Below, in pieces: positions 45,594-57,813 of a DNA stretch of 64,000 nt (position 1 is its first letter; every line of letters starts with the position of its first letter). Made by a program: the position numbers and the translations under genes. Location: NCBI GenBank assembly GCA_001910725.1, contig MJGA01000010.1, positions 806,001 to 870,000 on the forward strand, given 5' to 3'. The notes under the pieces were generated by a model that saw nothing but the letters and a program-made list of their open reading frames with translations, was not told where the DNA came from and did not search any database. This stretch comes from Phanerodontia chrysosporium (taxonomy: Eukaryota > Basidiomycota > Agaricomycetes > Polyporales > Phanerochaetaceae).

Positions 45594-47843
45594 ATGGCTA
45601 GCAATAGACGGAGCTCGATTTCGCCATGGTCTGCCATAGTGGAATCGTCGTCGATCCAAAGCACCTTAGGCGATGGCACGACTACCTCTGATCAGCCTCC
45701 TGGCGCAGCGATCGCCAGCGTTTCGGTCGCAGCGCTGCATTCACTGCAAGATCTTGTGGAAGCCGTCGGCACGCTCCCTTGCATTCAGTATGTGGCGAGC
45801 CTAGCCATCAAGATACTGCAGACGATCGAGGTCAGCGTTCTTCTGCATGGTCATCGGAGCAGACGTTGATGCTTACCTTTAGCAAATGAGGGTGACCGAA
45901 CGAGAACTGCAACTCATAGGTCTGCGGGCGCGCAACATCGCTGTGGCTGTTGCGGATGCTTGCAAAGGAGCAGGAGCAGCTCTCAACGGTCAACTGGAGA
46001 ATGATTTGACTCAGCTCACAAAGCGAGTGACCCCTTCATAACGATGAGTAAACTAATATCCAGTCGACTAGCTCTATGCAGGAAATACTGCGATACGTAG
46101 AAGATCTGTCGTCACGGAGCAAGATCAAGAAGATGTTCTACAAAACTCAAGACGCGACGGCCGTCAGGTCGCTGGATAACGAGCTGGTCCACGCCTTCCA
46201 GATTTTCTCTGTCAGTGTGGCTCCTGTACATGGTGGTCATTCCTAAAAGGCTGTTCTCCAGGTACAGAGCAACGTAAGCCTACGAGTGACACAGAATCAA
46301 ATGCTCGACATGTTGAAAAGTATGTCAGTTGCGGTGAGTAGACTATGCCTCACTGCAGGATCTCCCGCCCATGTCCTGCAACACAGCAAACGCAGCCGCA
46401 GCTTCCGATCCAGGACGTCCGCCTTGATGTGCCCGAGGGCCTGTACCTTATTCGCGCTGGCAGCAACAACAGTGTCATCGAATGCGAACATGTGAAGTCT
46501 AGCCCGACGTTTGTCCATGCTTACGTCGCTCCACCGGGAAAAGGATAAACCCTTACCAATTGTGGACCATATACTCGCGACGCGGGCTTGACTTCCGCTA
46601 CACGATAAGAAACTTTGCGACGGGATCAGTGTTGGACCGCCAGCTCGGAGATGAGGGAGGTAACCAGGTTGTATGTTGGTCCTCGCGCGGAGGCGACACC
46701 CAGACTTGGGAATTCATGGGGAGCAGGCAATCAGAAACGTACGTCACGACTATACTACTCAGTTTGGTATGCTGATTTGGGATATGCAGGACAGACTACT
46801 TTTACATCCGAGGGTGTAACTCGCAGATTGTTCTTGACGCCAAGTGTCCAGGTGGGAGTGACTGCAACTATCTCCACATCGCTGAGGAGTCACCAGAGGG
46901 ACTGGTGAAAGGCAGAGAATGGTGCCTCATACGAATACCTTGGTCGTCGGTCTTGCCGTTCCCCTCGTCGAACCCTTCCGCGCCGGCGCTTCCCTCTGGA
47001 AATGACCTTCCTCGACGACAATACCTCCTGCAAAATGTCGCATCCGGAGGGTATGCCGCAGCCGTTGGGCTAACGACAAGGAGGACAGCCCGAACGTGAT
47101 GATTACCACTTCTACCGCGGAGGCAACTCGGTGGTATGTGCTTCACCAAGGGCAGAGCCCGGGGCACGCGCAACGGCGCCGACAGCCCGCGAAGACCTCT
47201 TTGCACTGGTTGCGAGGAGCGACCGACGGCTGGCAACGCTCGACCACTACCACTCGCGGCACATCCAGGCGGTATACCGGCGCTTTGGGCCGCAGGACCC
47301 GGCACACGCCTGGCGCGTGCTTCCCGCACCCTCGCCGCGGGCCTTCATCTTCGTGAACCGGAAGACGAACGCGCTCCTCTGCCAGACGCCGATGACGAGC
47401 TCGCTGGCAACGGCGACGGCAGACTACGCCGGGCATGAGGCCTGCCAGTGGCGCCTCGTCGACGCGTGAGCATGGAGCCGTGCCGCGTGCTCTACGACTC
47501 CTCGCTCACGATCGTCCCGCCGGACTTTGCGGGGCCGCCACAAGCCGCGATGCCCACCCCGGCGACGAGCGTGCAGAAGTTCCTGCGCACGAAGGTCATA
47601 TCCAGCGACGATCAGCGGCAGTTCATCGAAAGTCTGCGACACGAACATCAGGTTGTACGCGATATGCTTCTGCAGGACGGCTTCACGAGTCTTGTTATGG
47701 CGCCCCAGCTGATCCGCGGGTGGAAGGACGGCAGGGTCCACGAGGTGTCTGTCGTCGTACGGGATGAGGAGGAATTGATGGGTGTCCAGAGATTCCGGGG
47801 CAAAGGGATGTACAGCTTTGACAAATGCGTCGACCGCAGGTGA
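45594..47843 (+). CDS. HeLo/MLKL-like helical bundle + beta-trefoil (ricin-type) protein
   Basis: Exons 45594-45830, 45883-46026, 46064-46210, 46262-46333, then from 46387. Residues ~40-200 resemble the four-helix N-terminal domain of fungal NLR/MLKL-type cell-death proteins (LPCIQYVASLAIKILQTIEQ; ELQLIGLRARNIAVAVADAC; SSRSKIKKMFYKTQDATAVR). The second half shows beta-trefoil repeats with QxW-type motifs (GLYLIRAGSNNSVIE, QLWTIYSRRGLDFRYTI, TQTWEFMG, QYLLQNVASGGYAAAVGL, ACQWRLVDA). Four one-base losses are needed to keep it open (~46540, ~47070, ~47090, ~47466). The last would add the 123-codon frame 47472-47843 as a C-terminal extension; otherwise that frame is a separate ORF 2 nt after the stop. 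The intron 46027-46063 (37 nt) is unusually short. Function is inferred only. Confidence 0.6.
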
Positions 47844-48100
47844 TGTGGACTTTGGAAGCTTTCCTGTCTTCTTGCTTTGTCTGGACACGTCTATTTATTA
47901 CGTCTTCTGACACGGACAGATGTACCACAGGTTGACTCCTCCTATGCTAGCATGTGCACAACTAATTATGTTGGGTATTTATTCAACTAATGCAATTCTG
48001 AGTGTCTTGAATCATCCAATATGGGTATATGAGGGGAACACCGATTCTCAATGGAACGCGCCAGCAAGGGCTCCGCCAAAGGCGTCAAGCACCGACCTCT

Positions 48101-48808
48101 TCATCGCCCGAGGGGCATCCCGCTCTCGTCTTCGAAGTGATCCCCGAGGTCCTTTCTACACTCTAGCATTGTGAGAGCGATGAAGCATGCATCGAGTAGT
48201 CCTGGTGCGATGGACGCATCTGGGAAGGCTTCAAGCTGAAGGTAGCGGTTCTTGGTCTGCCAAACCGCCACCGGGCGATTGCGAGCGTTCTCAGTGGTAA
48301 CCTGGAGGCTGTATGAGCAAGGGGGCCTTCGAGTCCGAGTGCATGCATTCACACGTACGGTATAGACACTCCGATGCTTCGATAGCAGATAGGTCTTGTT
48401 ATCATGAGTAAGTCGCCTAGTCCTAATGAACGTATGCTAAGTACGATGCTACCCACGAACTGATGCCACTTACGAGTCGTCCTCTAGCAGCGGTGCCCAC
48501 ATCCTACACTCGACGCGGCCACCCTCGAGCTTTACCATCGGCACTCGCTTATGCCACTCGAACGTCGCAAGCGTCGCGCCATCCGCCGCGCGCACAAGCC
48601 TTGTCTCTCGCACCCTGCGATCCGTCTGCACGCGATACACCGCCAGCCCCGATCCGTACGAGTCGACTGCGATCGAGTTGAGCACGTACGGCATCGACGG
48701 TGCGTACGGGTCACGGCTCCGGAAGTAGTATGTGATCGTCCGCATGTACGCTGGCGGAGGCGGGGCGCCTGGCGGGGCAGCGTAAGGGGTGTATGGTGGT
48801 GCAGACAT
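48101..48808 (-). CDS. DUF6593-like small protein
   Basis: Starts MSAPPYTPYAAPPGAPP, then a beta-rich core (TITYYFRSRD, LVRAADGATLATFEWHKRVP), a short exon (YLLSKHRSVYT) and a last exon (RNRPVAVWQTKNRYLQLEA ... LLDACFIALTMLECRKD). Pro-rich start, central W and the helical end LLD..xxLTxLExR match a family frequent in Agaricomycetes (DUF6593), function unknown. Introns lie near 48421-48475 and 48300-48355; the phase of the first is not perfect. Confidence 0.6.
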
Positions 48809-49133
48809 CGGGATGGGCTGACAGCGAGGGCTGGGCTTACTGCTAGAATATATAGATGCGAGGTATGTATATTTTCTGTGAGCAAAAGTATGATAGGGGC
48901 TTCGTTACCGGTCGTGCACCGCCAGCGCGCGCAATGTGAAACGATGGCGCACGGTTACCAAGCGTGGCTGTTACGTCGCTCGGGAGGTCATGTGCCCTGG
49001 AGGGACTTGCGCTGACAATGTCAAGGATGACAACGGAGTTGGGCGGTGAATGCGACGGAGGCATATGAGCAGTGGTAGATTAGGTACGTAGATGTGCGAT
49101 AGCTATACACATGGAGCAGCCTCGAGTAACCAA

Positions 49134-51274
49134 TCAATGCTTGAGCTCACGGACCTTGGTCATGACCTCCTTGTCCTTGCTCGCGCCACGACCCTTCGTC
49201 TTCCCGAACACGACGACAGTGCCCCAGCGCCCCGCGCGCCCGGTCCTGCCCGCGCGGTGCAGGAAGTCAATCATGTTCCGCGGCGGCTCCGTAATGAGGA
49301 CGTGCTTGATCTCATGCGAGAAATCGAGCCCACGCGAAAGGAGCGAGGTCGTGATGAGGACATGCGGCGCGTCCTCGCTCTCAGGTGCACGCGCGAGTTC
49401 AGCGTCGACGTCGCTCTTCGCGCCGATAGGGCGTAGGAATGCCTCAAGGTGCCGGTTCGAGCCGCGTGCGCGTGCGTCGGCCGTGCTCGTCAGCGCAATG
49501 TTCGGGATGCCCTTCTCGGTGAGGTACTTTCCGAACTCCTCGACCCGCGTGCTCCTGTTGCAGAAGACGAGCACCTTCGAGCGCCGGCCATTCCCGCTCG
49601 TTGAGTCCTTGTACCAGATCTGCCGGATGTGGGCCTCTACATCCGCAGCCTTGTTGCCGCCAGACCAGGAGGCGTACTCTGTCTTGACCTTTGAGGGAAG
49701 CTTGTGGAGGTTAGGCGAGGCGAGACGAATGAGGTTAGGGTGATGATTATTGATATAGGTAGCGAGCGAGTTGGAATGGTGGCGGAGGTGAGCAGGAGGT
49801 GGAAGGGGTAGTTGTGCACGACAGGCGATGGTGCTTCGCCCTCGGCAGGCTTCTCCTCCGTCGGGACAGGTTGGCCCTTAGCTGCGGCAATATCAGCCAG
49901 CAACATCCTTGTCGATTCCTCGAAGTCAGGGTCTAACGACGATTGTTAGTTTGAGTGTTGGTGAAGCGAAATATGACGCACCAAAAAGGACATCGGCCTC
50001 GTCCACAACGACCCAATCCACACGGCTGAGTCCAGCTTCCGGCTCTCCTACCACGAACCGGCGAGATCGTGGTCGCTGACCATCCTCATCAAGCTCTTCC
50101 TCGACCGGCTTTGCTAGGTCCCAATTCCACCCATGTCCTCTCACCATCTCGAGTACCTTGTTCGGCGTGCCAACAAGCACATCGACATCCTTCCCTTGGA
50201 GCCTGAGGCGTTGGGCGCGGGCTCGTCACTGAGTTGCGTGGATATTTTGGCCGCCGACGCCTGGTGCATTCCATGGTTCGCCTGCGATGCACAGATGACC
50301 CGCAGCTTGACGTTATGCAGAAGAGCTTTTGCAGTCTTCGAGAGTTGCCGCGAAAGCTCGTGCGTTGGAGCCAGAACGATTGCCCGGGGTTTATTATATG
50401 CGCTTTGCCCTTCGATGGGGCTACGTCATGTACGTTGCCGGAAAGCTCCGTAGCTTTCAGATCGTTCAGCATAGGTAACATATATGCGAGCGACTTTCCA
50501 GAGCCTGTCTCTGACGCCAGGAGATACTGTCGCCACTGAGAACCAGCTGGTGGTGGTGCAAACAGGTGCTTGAGAGAAAGTGCCTGTATAGGCGTGGGCT
50601 GAGCGCCAGGTCCAAGGCTGTCGACAACGGACGTCAGCAAACCCTCCATGAGAGGTGGCGATGTAAATTCAGTTGGCAGTGCCGAGGGAGCTTCGGAAGG
50701 TGTAGTTGTATCAAATTCATCGACTAGTGGGTTATCATAGTTTGGCCGTGGAGGTCTCCAAGGGTCGGCACGGCGCACATACGTAGAGGCTTGCAGTATT
50801 GGAGGAGCAGGAGGTCTCTCCCTCCCCGTTTGTGCATCACCCGCGCGAGTTCGCGTCCGTAAGCGTTTTTCACGTTCGCGTTCGCGCTCCTCGCGACTTT
50901 GGCGTCTTTTTGTGCCAGCGACGCGCGATGCCTCGGCTTGAGCGATTCTGTCGACCTCAGCTTCTGGATGCGGCACCGGGTCTCGGACGAAGGTTTCTCT
51001 AAGAGGAGCAACTTCAAGGTTCTTGGGTTTCCTGCCACGGCCGTCTCGCTGAGGCGTCAACTCCTTCGACAACCGTTTTCGAGATGAACCAGGGCTGGCT
51101 GTGTGTGCAGCGAATTACTATATTTTCAGCAGGATAAACCTCAGGTGTAGCCGACGACGTACCATGGTTGTTTCCCTTCCTAAAGGCTAATGACACTGAG
51201 GATGTGTGAAACGAGTTCGCCAACAGCTCAAGCGGAACTGCAGCGCGAGTCCTCTGCAGCACAAGAAGCGACAT
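49134..51274 (-). CDS. MRH4: Mitochondrial DEAD-box RNA helicase MRH4
   Basis: ATP-dependent RNA helicase for mitochondrial large-subunit assembly. Exon 1 (51163-51274) encodes a presequence (MSLLVLQRTRAAVPLELLAN), joined to 51098. Motifs in order: Q-motif region GAQPTPIQALSLKHLF, Walker A ASETGSGKS, APTHELSRQL, VLVGTPNKVLEM, VDEADVLF, TSATI, VLVFCNRSTRVEEF, TTSLLSRGLDF and HRAGRTGRAGR. The last two-thirds need one added base at ~50385, ~50217 and ~49774 to stay open, each at or beside a short homopolymer. Head-to-head (235 bp) with the TOM6-like ORF, so two mitochondrial genes may share a promoter. Confidence 0.88.
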
Positions 51275-51508
51275 CGAGGGTGTCGAGAGTATGCAATGTC
51301 TAGAAACACAATAAATTATTGACAGCAGAAGCCCATGAAAGACGAGGAGGAAGGGAGGGAGGGAGAGGAAGGAAAGTTGTAGGCCGAGAATGAGGAACTT
51401 CGAAAAGCCGTACCGCGCAGGGCGTGGGAACAAACTTCCACATTGGAGTTGGGCATGTTCAAAGCGCACCTCACCGCGCTCCTCGTTCCCGAACACCACG
51501 ACCAAAAA

Positions 51509-51736
51509 ATGGCCCGCCGCTCTGCACCACCGAACTCTGGCCCTGCCTACTACAGCGGCGCTCCGCGCGGTGCGCTCGCCGACCCCAACGAGTCTGCCTT
51601 CTCCGCTTTCCTCCGCGAGGAGATCTTTGCGCCAGAGAAGATTCCGGGCAACCTCAGCATTGTCACCGGCGTCGCGGTGTTCCTCGGAGGCATCGCTGCT
51701 ATCAGGACGTGGGGAGACATGCTTATTCCTGCATGA
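51509..51736 (+). CDS. Small mitochondrial outer-membrane protein, TOM6-like
   Basis: 75 aa with a soluble N-terminal half (ADPNESAFSAFLREEIFAPE) and one C-terminal membrane segment (LSIVTGVAVFLGGIAAI) ending in a short polar tail (RTWGDMLIPA). The pattern, length and last residues resemble fungal Tom6, a stabiliser of the TOM import pore, but the family is short and fast-evolving. ATG 51509 is preferred; ATG 51455 in the same frame is further upstream. Confidence 0.5.
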   Translation: MARRSAPPNSGPAYYSGAPRGALADPNESAFSAFLREEIFAPEKIPGNLSIVTGVAVFLGGIAAIRTWGDMLIPA

Positions 51737-52636
51737 GAGGCCAACGGTCAGACCTATTCCCGTTGGGAATGAACGTGCGTCTGGTACCCTGTTCGATGAT
51801 TCTCTTTTGCTAATCCTCATGCTTCGTAGACGCATGCGTCTAACGCGCAGCTGTGCTACTAGTCCGTCAGTCGATACGCCGAAGAGTCGTAGAGGGCGAG
51901 TCAATTGGGTCTGGCGATGTGCATACTTTCGGGTACCTGCACGACTTCAAAATGTTTGGGCATACATTATGACATCGCTCGCATAACCAATGCATTCACA
52001 ATTCAGCACCACTAGTGCTCGACCCTGCACACGTAGAGCATTATCTTCTCGCTGGGCCGCATATACCCCACCAAGAACTAGGGTCACGAAAGTTACTAAC
52101 CTTTCATGGCTCTGTCTCCAGAAAGCACCGCCCAGCGGGCTCCTCAAGGGACTATTACGAGAGTCGCGACTCAGTCAATCGAACTCTGCAGTTGTACCCT
52201 AGCTGGCTGCATCAGGCTGGCCAATAATCGTGGGAATTGCTCCAGCAAGGCTCGAACGCGTGGTATAAGTGTTCTCATCCGAGGAGGGGTTCGTCACTCG
52301 TCTTTCACTGTCGCGCCTCGAATGCATGCTGATCTCGACTCCCAGCTTACTATTGCGTGCCCTCATTACACGGGACTTGGCCTGCCTGATTTTCGGGTTT
52401 CGCGAATGCCCGGTCGTTTCTTGTGTACTCCGCAGCCAGCCTGAGCGCGCGTCGCTCAGACAAGACCTAGGCATGCGTAAGTTAGCAGAACGTATTGACG
52501 CCGCGCTAACCGTGTGCCTACTTATCCAGTCAGATCAGCACAGTTCACGTTATCGACAGCGAGTGCGACAACAGAAGAATAACGATGATACATGTGCAGC
52601 AATATATGATACACGGTTGAAAGCGTGTAAAATTAT
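51737..52636. other. Intergenic, no supported gene
   Basis: 0.9 kb with no recognisable coding segment. Confidence 0.5.
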
Positions 52637-53994
52637 TCAGACTTGGCTGCTTGTAGTTTGGTAAGTGTTCAGATTCAAGCCAGTCATACGACGCTCACCC
52701 TGGGCGTCGGATTTGCTAGAGGCCGCGGTGGGCAGATCGAAGATGGCAGGAAGGTCGTCCCAGATCTTCTGCATCTCGCGCGCGATGTTTTGACGTACAC
52801 CTTCCGTGCATTTGTAGCACAATCCGTAATCTGGAACACACTCGAAGATGTCCTGGAGCAAGGCCAAGGGATCCGGTCTTATCTTCCGCTCCTGGCTCGT
52901 GAAGTACTTGCCGTCGAACACCAGTTGCCGCATACCCTCCAGCTGGCCAGGTGACCCAAGAGCGACGCCCGAGTCGACGAACCAGTCGTTCATGTCACAC
53001 AGCGTCTTGACGGCCTTGTGGTACTTCAGCTCGCTCTGGCAGTCAAGCGACGGGCCGATGCAGCTACCGGTCGGGACGTTGAACACCACCTCGCGGACCT
53101 TGATGCACCGCGCCTTCAGCTCCTGCTTCCCCCTTCTCAGTCGGGCAAAGTCTTCGTCATCCAGCAACCTCCACCGCGCAGAGCGCTTTTGTGGGGACGG
53201 GCGCACATTGCGGTGCTCGCGCTCGTCCTCGTCCTCGGATTCACTTTCGTCCGACGAGTCGTCGTTCTTCTTCCGCAGCTTGTCCCAGTCGTTCCTACGG
53301 CTGATGCTGACCAGCTCGAGGTACGCCGCAGGGAGGACCGACGGGATGTCGTAGTCCTGCGCGAGCCTTATGACAGACGCGGGCTCGGGAAACATGTTCT
53401 CGGCTGGGACGCCCTGGCTCAGGAACTTGGCCGCCTCGAAGCACGCTTTGCGCATGTTGTGCTTTGCGAACCACTCTGCGGGCGAGCGCGGCCAGTCGGC
53501 CTCGATGTGGCGCACGACGCGATCGCGCACGTCGCGGCAGTCGTACTTGGCGGCGAGCTTCAGGACCTTTATGGCGAACAGCGCCGCGTCGGGGTCGTGG
53601 CGCTTCATGTACAGGTGCCTGCGCGGGGGCACAATCGTGTCAGGAGGACGCTATGTGCAACTGTGGCGCAACTCACTCGTGCCCGTAGACGACCTCCAAG
53701 AACGCCTTCACGTCGACCTGGCTGTCCGACAGGCCAGCACGGGCGCGCCGTCGTATTGGTCTGCGGAATCGGACGCGGAGAGCGATGCGAGCGAGGTGGC
53801 GAGCACGGGCGAGAGGTGCGCGAGCGTCGCGCGGTGCACGCGATAGAGGTACTGCTTGCTCTTGTCCTCGGCGCGCAGCACGACATCGCCGGAGGGATGT
53901 AGAGCGTGCGGTGGCGAAGTGGTCTCTTCTTGGCTTTCGGTTTCACGTCTTCTGGCGGACGCTCCTCCTGAGGTTGCTCCTCTTGCGATGCCAT
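52637..53994 (-). CDS. BTB/POZ domain protein 2 (frame breaks)
   Basis: Starts MASQEEQPQEERPPEDVKPK, then BTB core GDVVLRAEDKSKQYLYRVHR, LAHLSPVLATSLAS, SDSQVDVKAFLEVVYGHE, an intron, IKVLKLAAKYDCRDVRDRVV, HIEADWPRSPAEWF, FPEPASVIRLAQDYDIPSVL, RWRLLDDEDFARLRRGKQEL and a CxxC tail (LCYKCTEGVRQNIAREM). It has an acidic Ser/Asp/Glu insert near 53220-53280. Two single-base losses (~53893 and ~53732) break the first exon. Same subfamily as the gene at 31866. Confidence 0.75.
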
Positions 53995-54407
53995 GGCAGG
54001 TGCGACTTGAAGCTTGTTGCCGGTGGAGGCAGGTACGACAGACCGTAAGCTGCTGGCTTTCCAACTTATTGCAAGAGCGCTGCGGGGAAATGCACGGAGC
54101 GCGAATCGGCGAGTGTGCAGAGGAAGAAGGGACTCCGTTGGGCGGGGGCACTGGCTTCACGCGTGGATTTGTAGGATATTTGGGTTCCCAAGTATGGGTC
54201 GCGTTTGATGTCAAGGCTCGCGGTTGCCTCGTGTTTGCCGTGGTCACGGTATGCACAGCGCTCCGCCGTACTGCCATCTTGTACCGCTTCCGATCGATAA
54301 AGGATGCCATATACTGCACTGATAACGCGGGTCGCAAGCCGGAGCAGCTTATGTGCATGCAAGGATTAAATTTCTTCGTCACGTAGGGACATAGTTGGTA
54401 GTTCGTC

Positions 54408-55456
54408 TCAAATCCTCTGCTTGTGATTTGCAATCCGTGGAAGCACCAAGAATCTACACTCTAGACATATCCTCCATACCATCTCGTTTTTGATGTTTTC
54501 GAGAGCTTCGAGTATGTTAAACAGACTGAGAAAGACGCCGAGCTTGGGTAGTCCCTCCATCTGCCTCTCCTGCATGGCAGACTTTGCCTCGTCGCATTCA
54601 AGGTCGTCGCAGCTTTCAACAGCGGTCCATGTATGTGTGATCCTAAGTGCCGATCCGCATAGCTCTTGCATCCCATGCGTGAAGCGCTGTCAGTCCTCGA
54701 CATTTAGGAGGTTCCACGCTCAGTCGGGGGAGTCAGAATTTCATACACTCTTGACGCTGATGTTTGCGAGTCGATAGAAGGCAGCTGGAAATATAGACGC
54801 GATTCCGAAGTCGAAGGCGAGCCGTATGGTGGCAGCAGGTTCCGGATAGAGTGCTTCAGCGACGCGAGATACCTCGTCGCGGAGCGGTAATTGGCCATTG
54901 TCCCAGCATCTCGGAAGCCGGTTCGCCAACAGCACATTTCTGCGGGAGGCCGTGGCTAATCCGCCTGAATGTGCTAGATTATAAAGGTGCGGACGGTCTC
55001 GACGTCGTATTTGACCGCCGGAGTGTCAATGAGCACGCCTCTGACGTTCAAAGGAGTGTCCGGGTGCAGTGATTCCGTCGAAGCTCGAGGGAGCTGGGAC
55101 AACTCGTTAGCAAAGCAGCGAGCGAAGTCCGCTCTGACTCCCTTCAAATCGTACATAGCTTTGATTATATTCTCGAGGTTTTCTTCCTTGCCATGCAGGC
55201 ATACGAGGGGAATGTCGTTGTAAGTCTCGTTAACAGAGCGTTCGTTGGAACTGACAACATTCTCGCGAAGACCTCGGAGTGGTGCGCGAGGATAGCTCTA
55301 TGCGACATAAAGCCAGAGATTATAGCGCTATCCAAGCTTGAGGGAGAAGCAAGAGCAATGTCGCAGTTTCCGTACGCATCCCAGGAGATTGGACGAGGAG
55401 CCGGAGTTTTGTTCGCGCCGCAGGCTGCGACTACATCTATGGAGACTGTAGGGTGA
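54408..55456 (-). CDS. BTB/POZ domain protein 3 (possibly degraded)
   Basis: Recognisable pieces in order: CDIALASPSSLDSAIISGFM, HRAILAHHSEVFARMLSVP, ETYNDIPLVCLHGKEENLEN, LHPDTPLNVRGVLI, KYDVETVRTFII, YPEPAATIRLAFDFGIASIF and PAAFYRLANISV. They lie in changing frames (one base short at ~55243, others unresolved). The 5' end and the last exons are not certain. A gene with sequence errors or a pseudogene. Confidence 0.5.
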
Positions 55457-55752
55457 AGATCGATTCAGCCTAGCCTGGGATAGGTCAGACTAGAATACGA
55501 GCACATCTTGTACTCTGTCGTGTATAGTCTGGTGATGGTAGCCTTGTGAACGTCACTCGTGTATTTGTTCGTCAGTTTTCGGATAATTACCCGTTTTGGT
55601 AGGAGGTGTAAGTACAACATCCACCGCTCTGTGTGGAATTTGCGAGTGGATACATCCTGACTGTAACGAAGCAGATGTACAGCGCGGGCGACATATAGTA
55701 TAGTTGGTGTTAGGATAGTCGGTGTATAAAGCACTGCCCAGCAGAAGAGCCC

Positions 55753-57813
55753 CTACATGCCCTCGCACACCCAGATCCCCTGCTCGACAACATTCGTTGC
55801 GCTGGTGACACAGCCCTCCAGGAGCGGGATACCACAGCTCGCGTATGAACCGCACAACCACAATCCCGGGACCTTGTCCTCCTTGCCGACCTCGAGGGCG
55901 CCCGCGCCCTGCACGGGCCCGAGGCGGCCAGCACTCTGCGCCTCGCAGCCCCACCGCCACGCGCTCTTCGTGCCGTCGGTCCACAAGGCTGCAGCGCGCG
56001 TTTGCTCTCGCGGGTGACGAGCGCACGCTCGAGGCGGGCGACGCTCAGGATCGATTCCGCGCGCGGTGCCACAATCGGGTTCGTTGTCTGGTACACATTG
56101 TGCACACGAGGGAGGATGTGTGTCGCCATCACGTAGTCTGGGTCCAGCGTCAGGGCTTTCCAGTCGTTGGGCTCCGCCCGCGGTAGTGTCTGGCTGGCCT
56201 CTGGTGATGCCACAACGAGGTTGAGATCGCGTCTGTCGCTCTCTGAGGCGGGCAGGAGCGATGAGTCGGTGTGGTTGATGACGACGGTGCGGCAGTACTT
56301 GAACTTGGACAAACAATGAATTTGTGCTTGGACTAGAGACCGGTGCTGTTCCAGCGTAGGCGTGTGCTTCGGGTCGGCGCGGTCGGGAAGGGACTCAAGG
56401 TATGAAGATAGGAGTGGAATGGCATGATTAGCCTGTGTAGCGCAGATGACGTGCGAAAACCCGTGGAAAGTGCGGTCCCCGACGCAATGGATGTCGACCG
56501 TAGGGCCCATGGAGGTATCAGGGTTATACTGGAGACTCAAGATGGAGCAAGAAGTATGAATGTTGCGAGGCGATATGAGAGCGGTAACCTTCTGCACAAC
56601 ATCTCGCACGCCGTTGACCACGACGTAATGGTGTGCGCCCAAGGTAAGATAGATGTAATCTGGAGAGGAACGTTAGAGGCGTCTGGACAGAACAAATTTT
56701 TACATACCCAAGAGTTCCTCGACAGGGTGTTCCCACATGTCCTCGGCACTAGCCGTGCATACAGCTGAGAACAGAGGCATGACGACGTTGCTAACGAAGT
56801 CCCGCCACTTCGTGTGAAGCCCAAGTAGCCTCGATAATGGGCTGCTGGGTGCGGTTGCGTCCCGCCATTCTCGCAGGGTCATGTCGCTGCGCATTCTATG
56901 TGGTATCGGGAGCCATAGGGGTATAGAGCAGGATAATTTCTGGATATGGACGTGATCGGGTATGTGAAGAGGCAGGGAGTACGCCAGGAGTCGTAGGTAG
57001 AAGAGGGCGAGGAGCAAGGCGCCGAGGGCAAAGGCGAAGTAGGCTTGAATTTGATCCCAAAGCGCGAGGAAGGGTGAAGTTGGGACACGGAGAGACGGTT
57101 TTGAAGACGAAGGCATGCTCACGCCTTTCACTCCGTTCGCGCCATTATAGATCATGGTCGCGGAGATGTCGCTAGACGCAGACTCCGTGAGGTATTTCAG
57201 GCTCGAGAATGAATAGGAAAAGTCCGCGATACGGAAGGTGACACCCAATTCCCTGTACAGCTCAATCATCTGCTTGTAGTAGCCTGCATGCATTCGGGAT
57301 CAATGTGAGCGGAAGCAATAAAGTGATTGTGGACACACCTCCCTGGAACGAGCGCATCGGGACGTCCACTCTTTGTTTCCCACTCCCTGGTACGGCGACC
57401 GAGATAGATTGAGCGTCCATGCCAATTGTCGCAGCCTGCGGCACAATGAAACATGATGAGCATAATGTAGTAAGAGGTTTCGCGTGTGGAGCAGCAGGGT
57501 TGCCCACAGCCTTGGAGGCGCGCCAACGGCTTGGACGTTGGCTTGTAGGGCGGATGATCAACGTTACCAACCCTGCGGTACGACATTCTTGCGGCCACCG
57601 GGTGACGCAGAAGTCCCGCGTGCCGTACAGCTTCGCGCGACGAAACGAGGCGGAGCAGATGGGATGGGACGGGAAACTCACTTTTTCGAACAAGTGCACT
57701 TCAACATGGACGTTTCCGTGGTCAGAGCCTTGTGCTAAACGGTACGCAGCGGTCAGGCCCGCTAAACCACTACCAACGACTGCGACCTTGACTGTTCGCT
57801 TGGTGGACTGCAT
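55753..57813 (-). CDS. FAD-dependent amine-oxidase-like oxidoreductase
   Basis: Exon 1 starts at 57813 with a dinucleotide-binding fold (VKVAVVGSGLAGLTAAYRLA ... VHLFEK). Next come AATIGMDAQSISV and GYYKQMIELYRELGVTFRI, then the long exon 57293-56737 with one transmembrane-like stretch (YFAFALGALLLALFYLRLLAY), a 46-nt-class intron, then GAHHYVVVNGVRDVV, HGFSHVICATQANHAIPLLS and the C-terminal FAD-binding region (PGLWLCGSYASCGIPLLEG, CVTSATNVVEQG). One base is missing near 55988, between KRAL and LWTDGTKSAW. Substrate unknown; the closest general class is fungal NAD(P)-binding/flavin amine oxidases with a membrane anchor. Confidence 0.8.
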
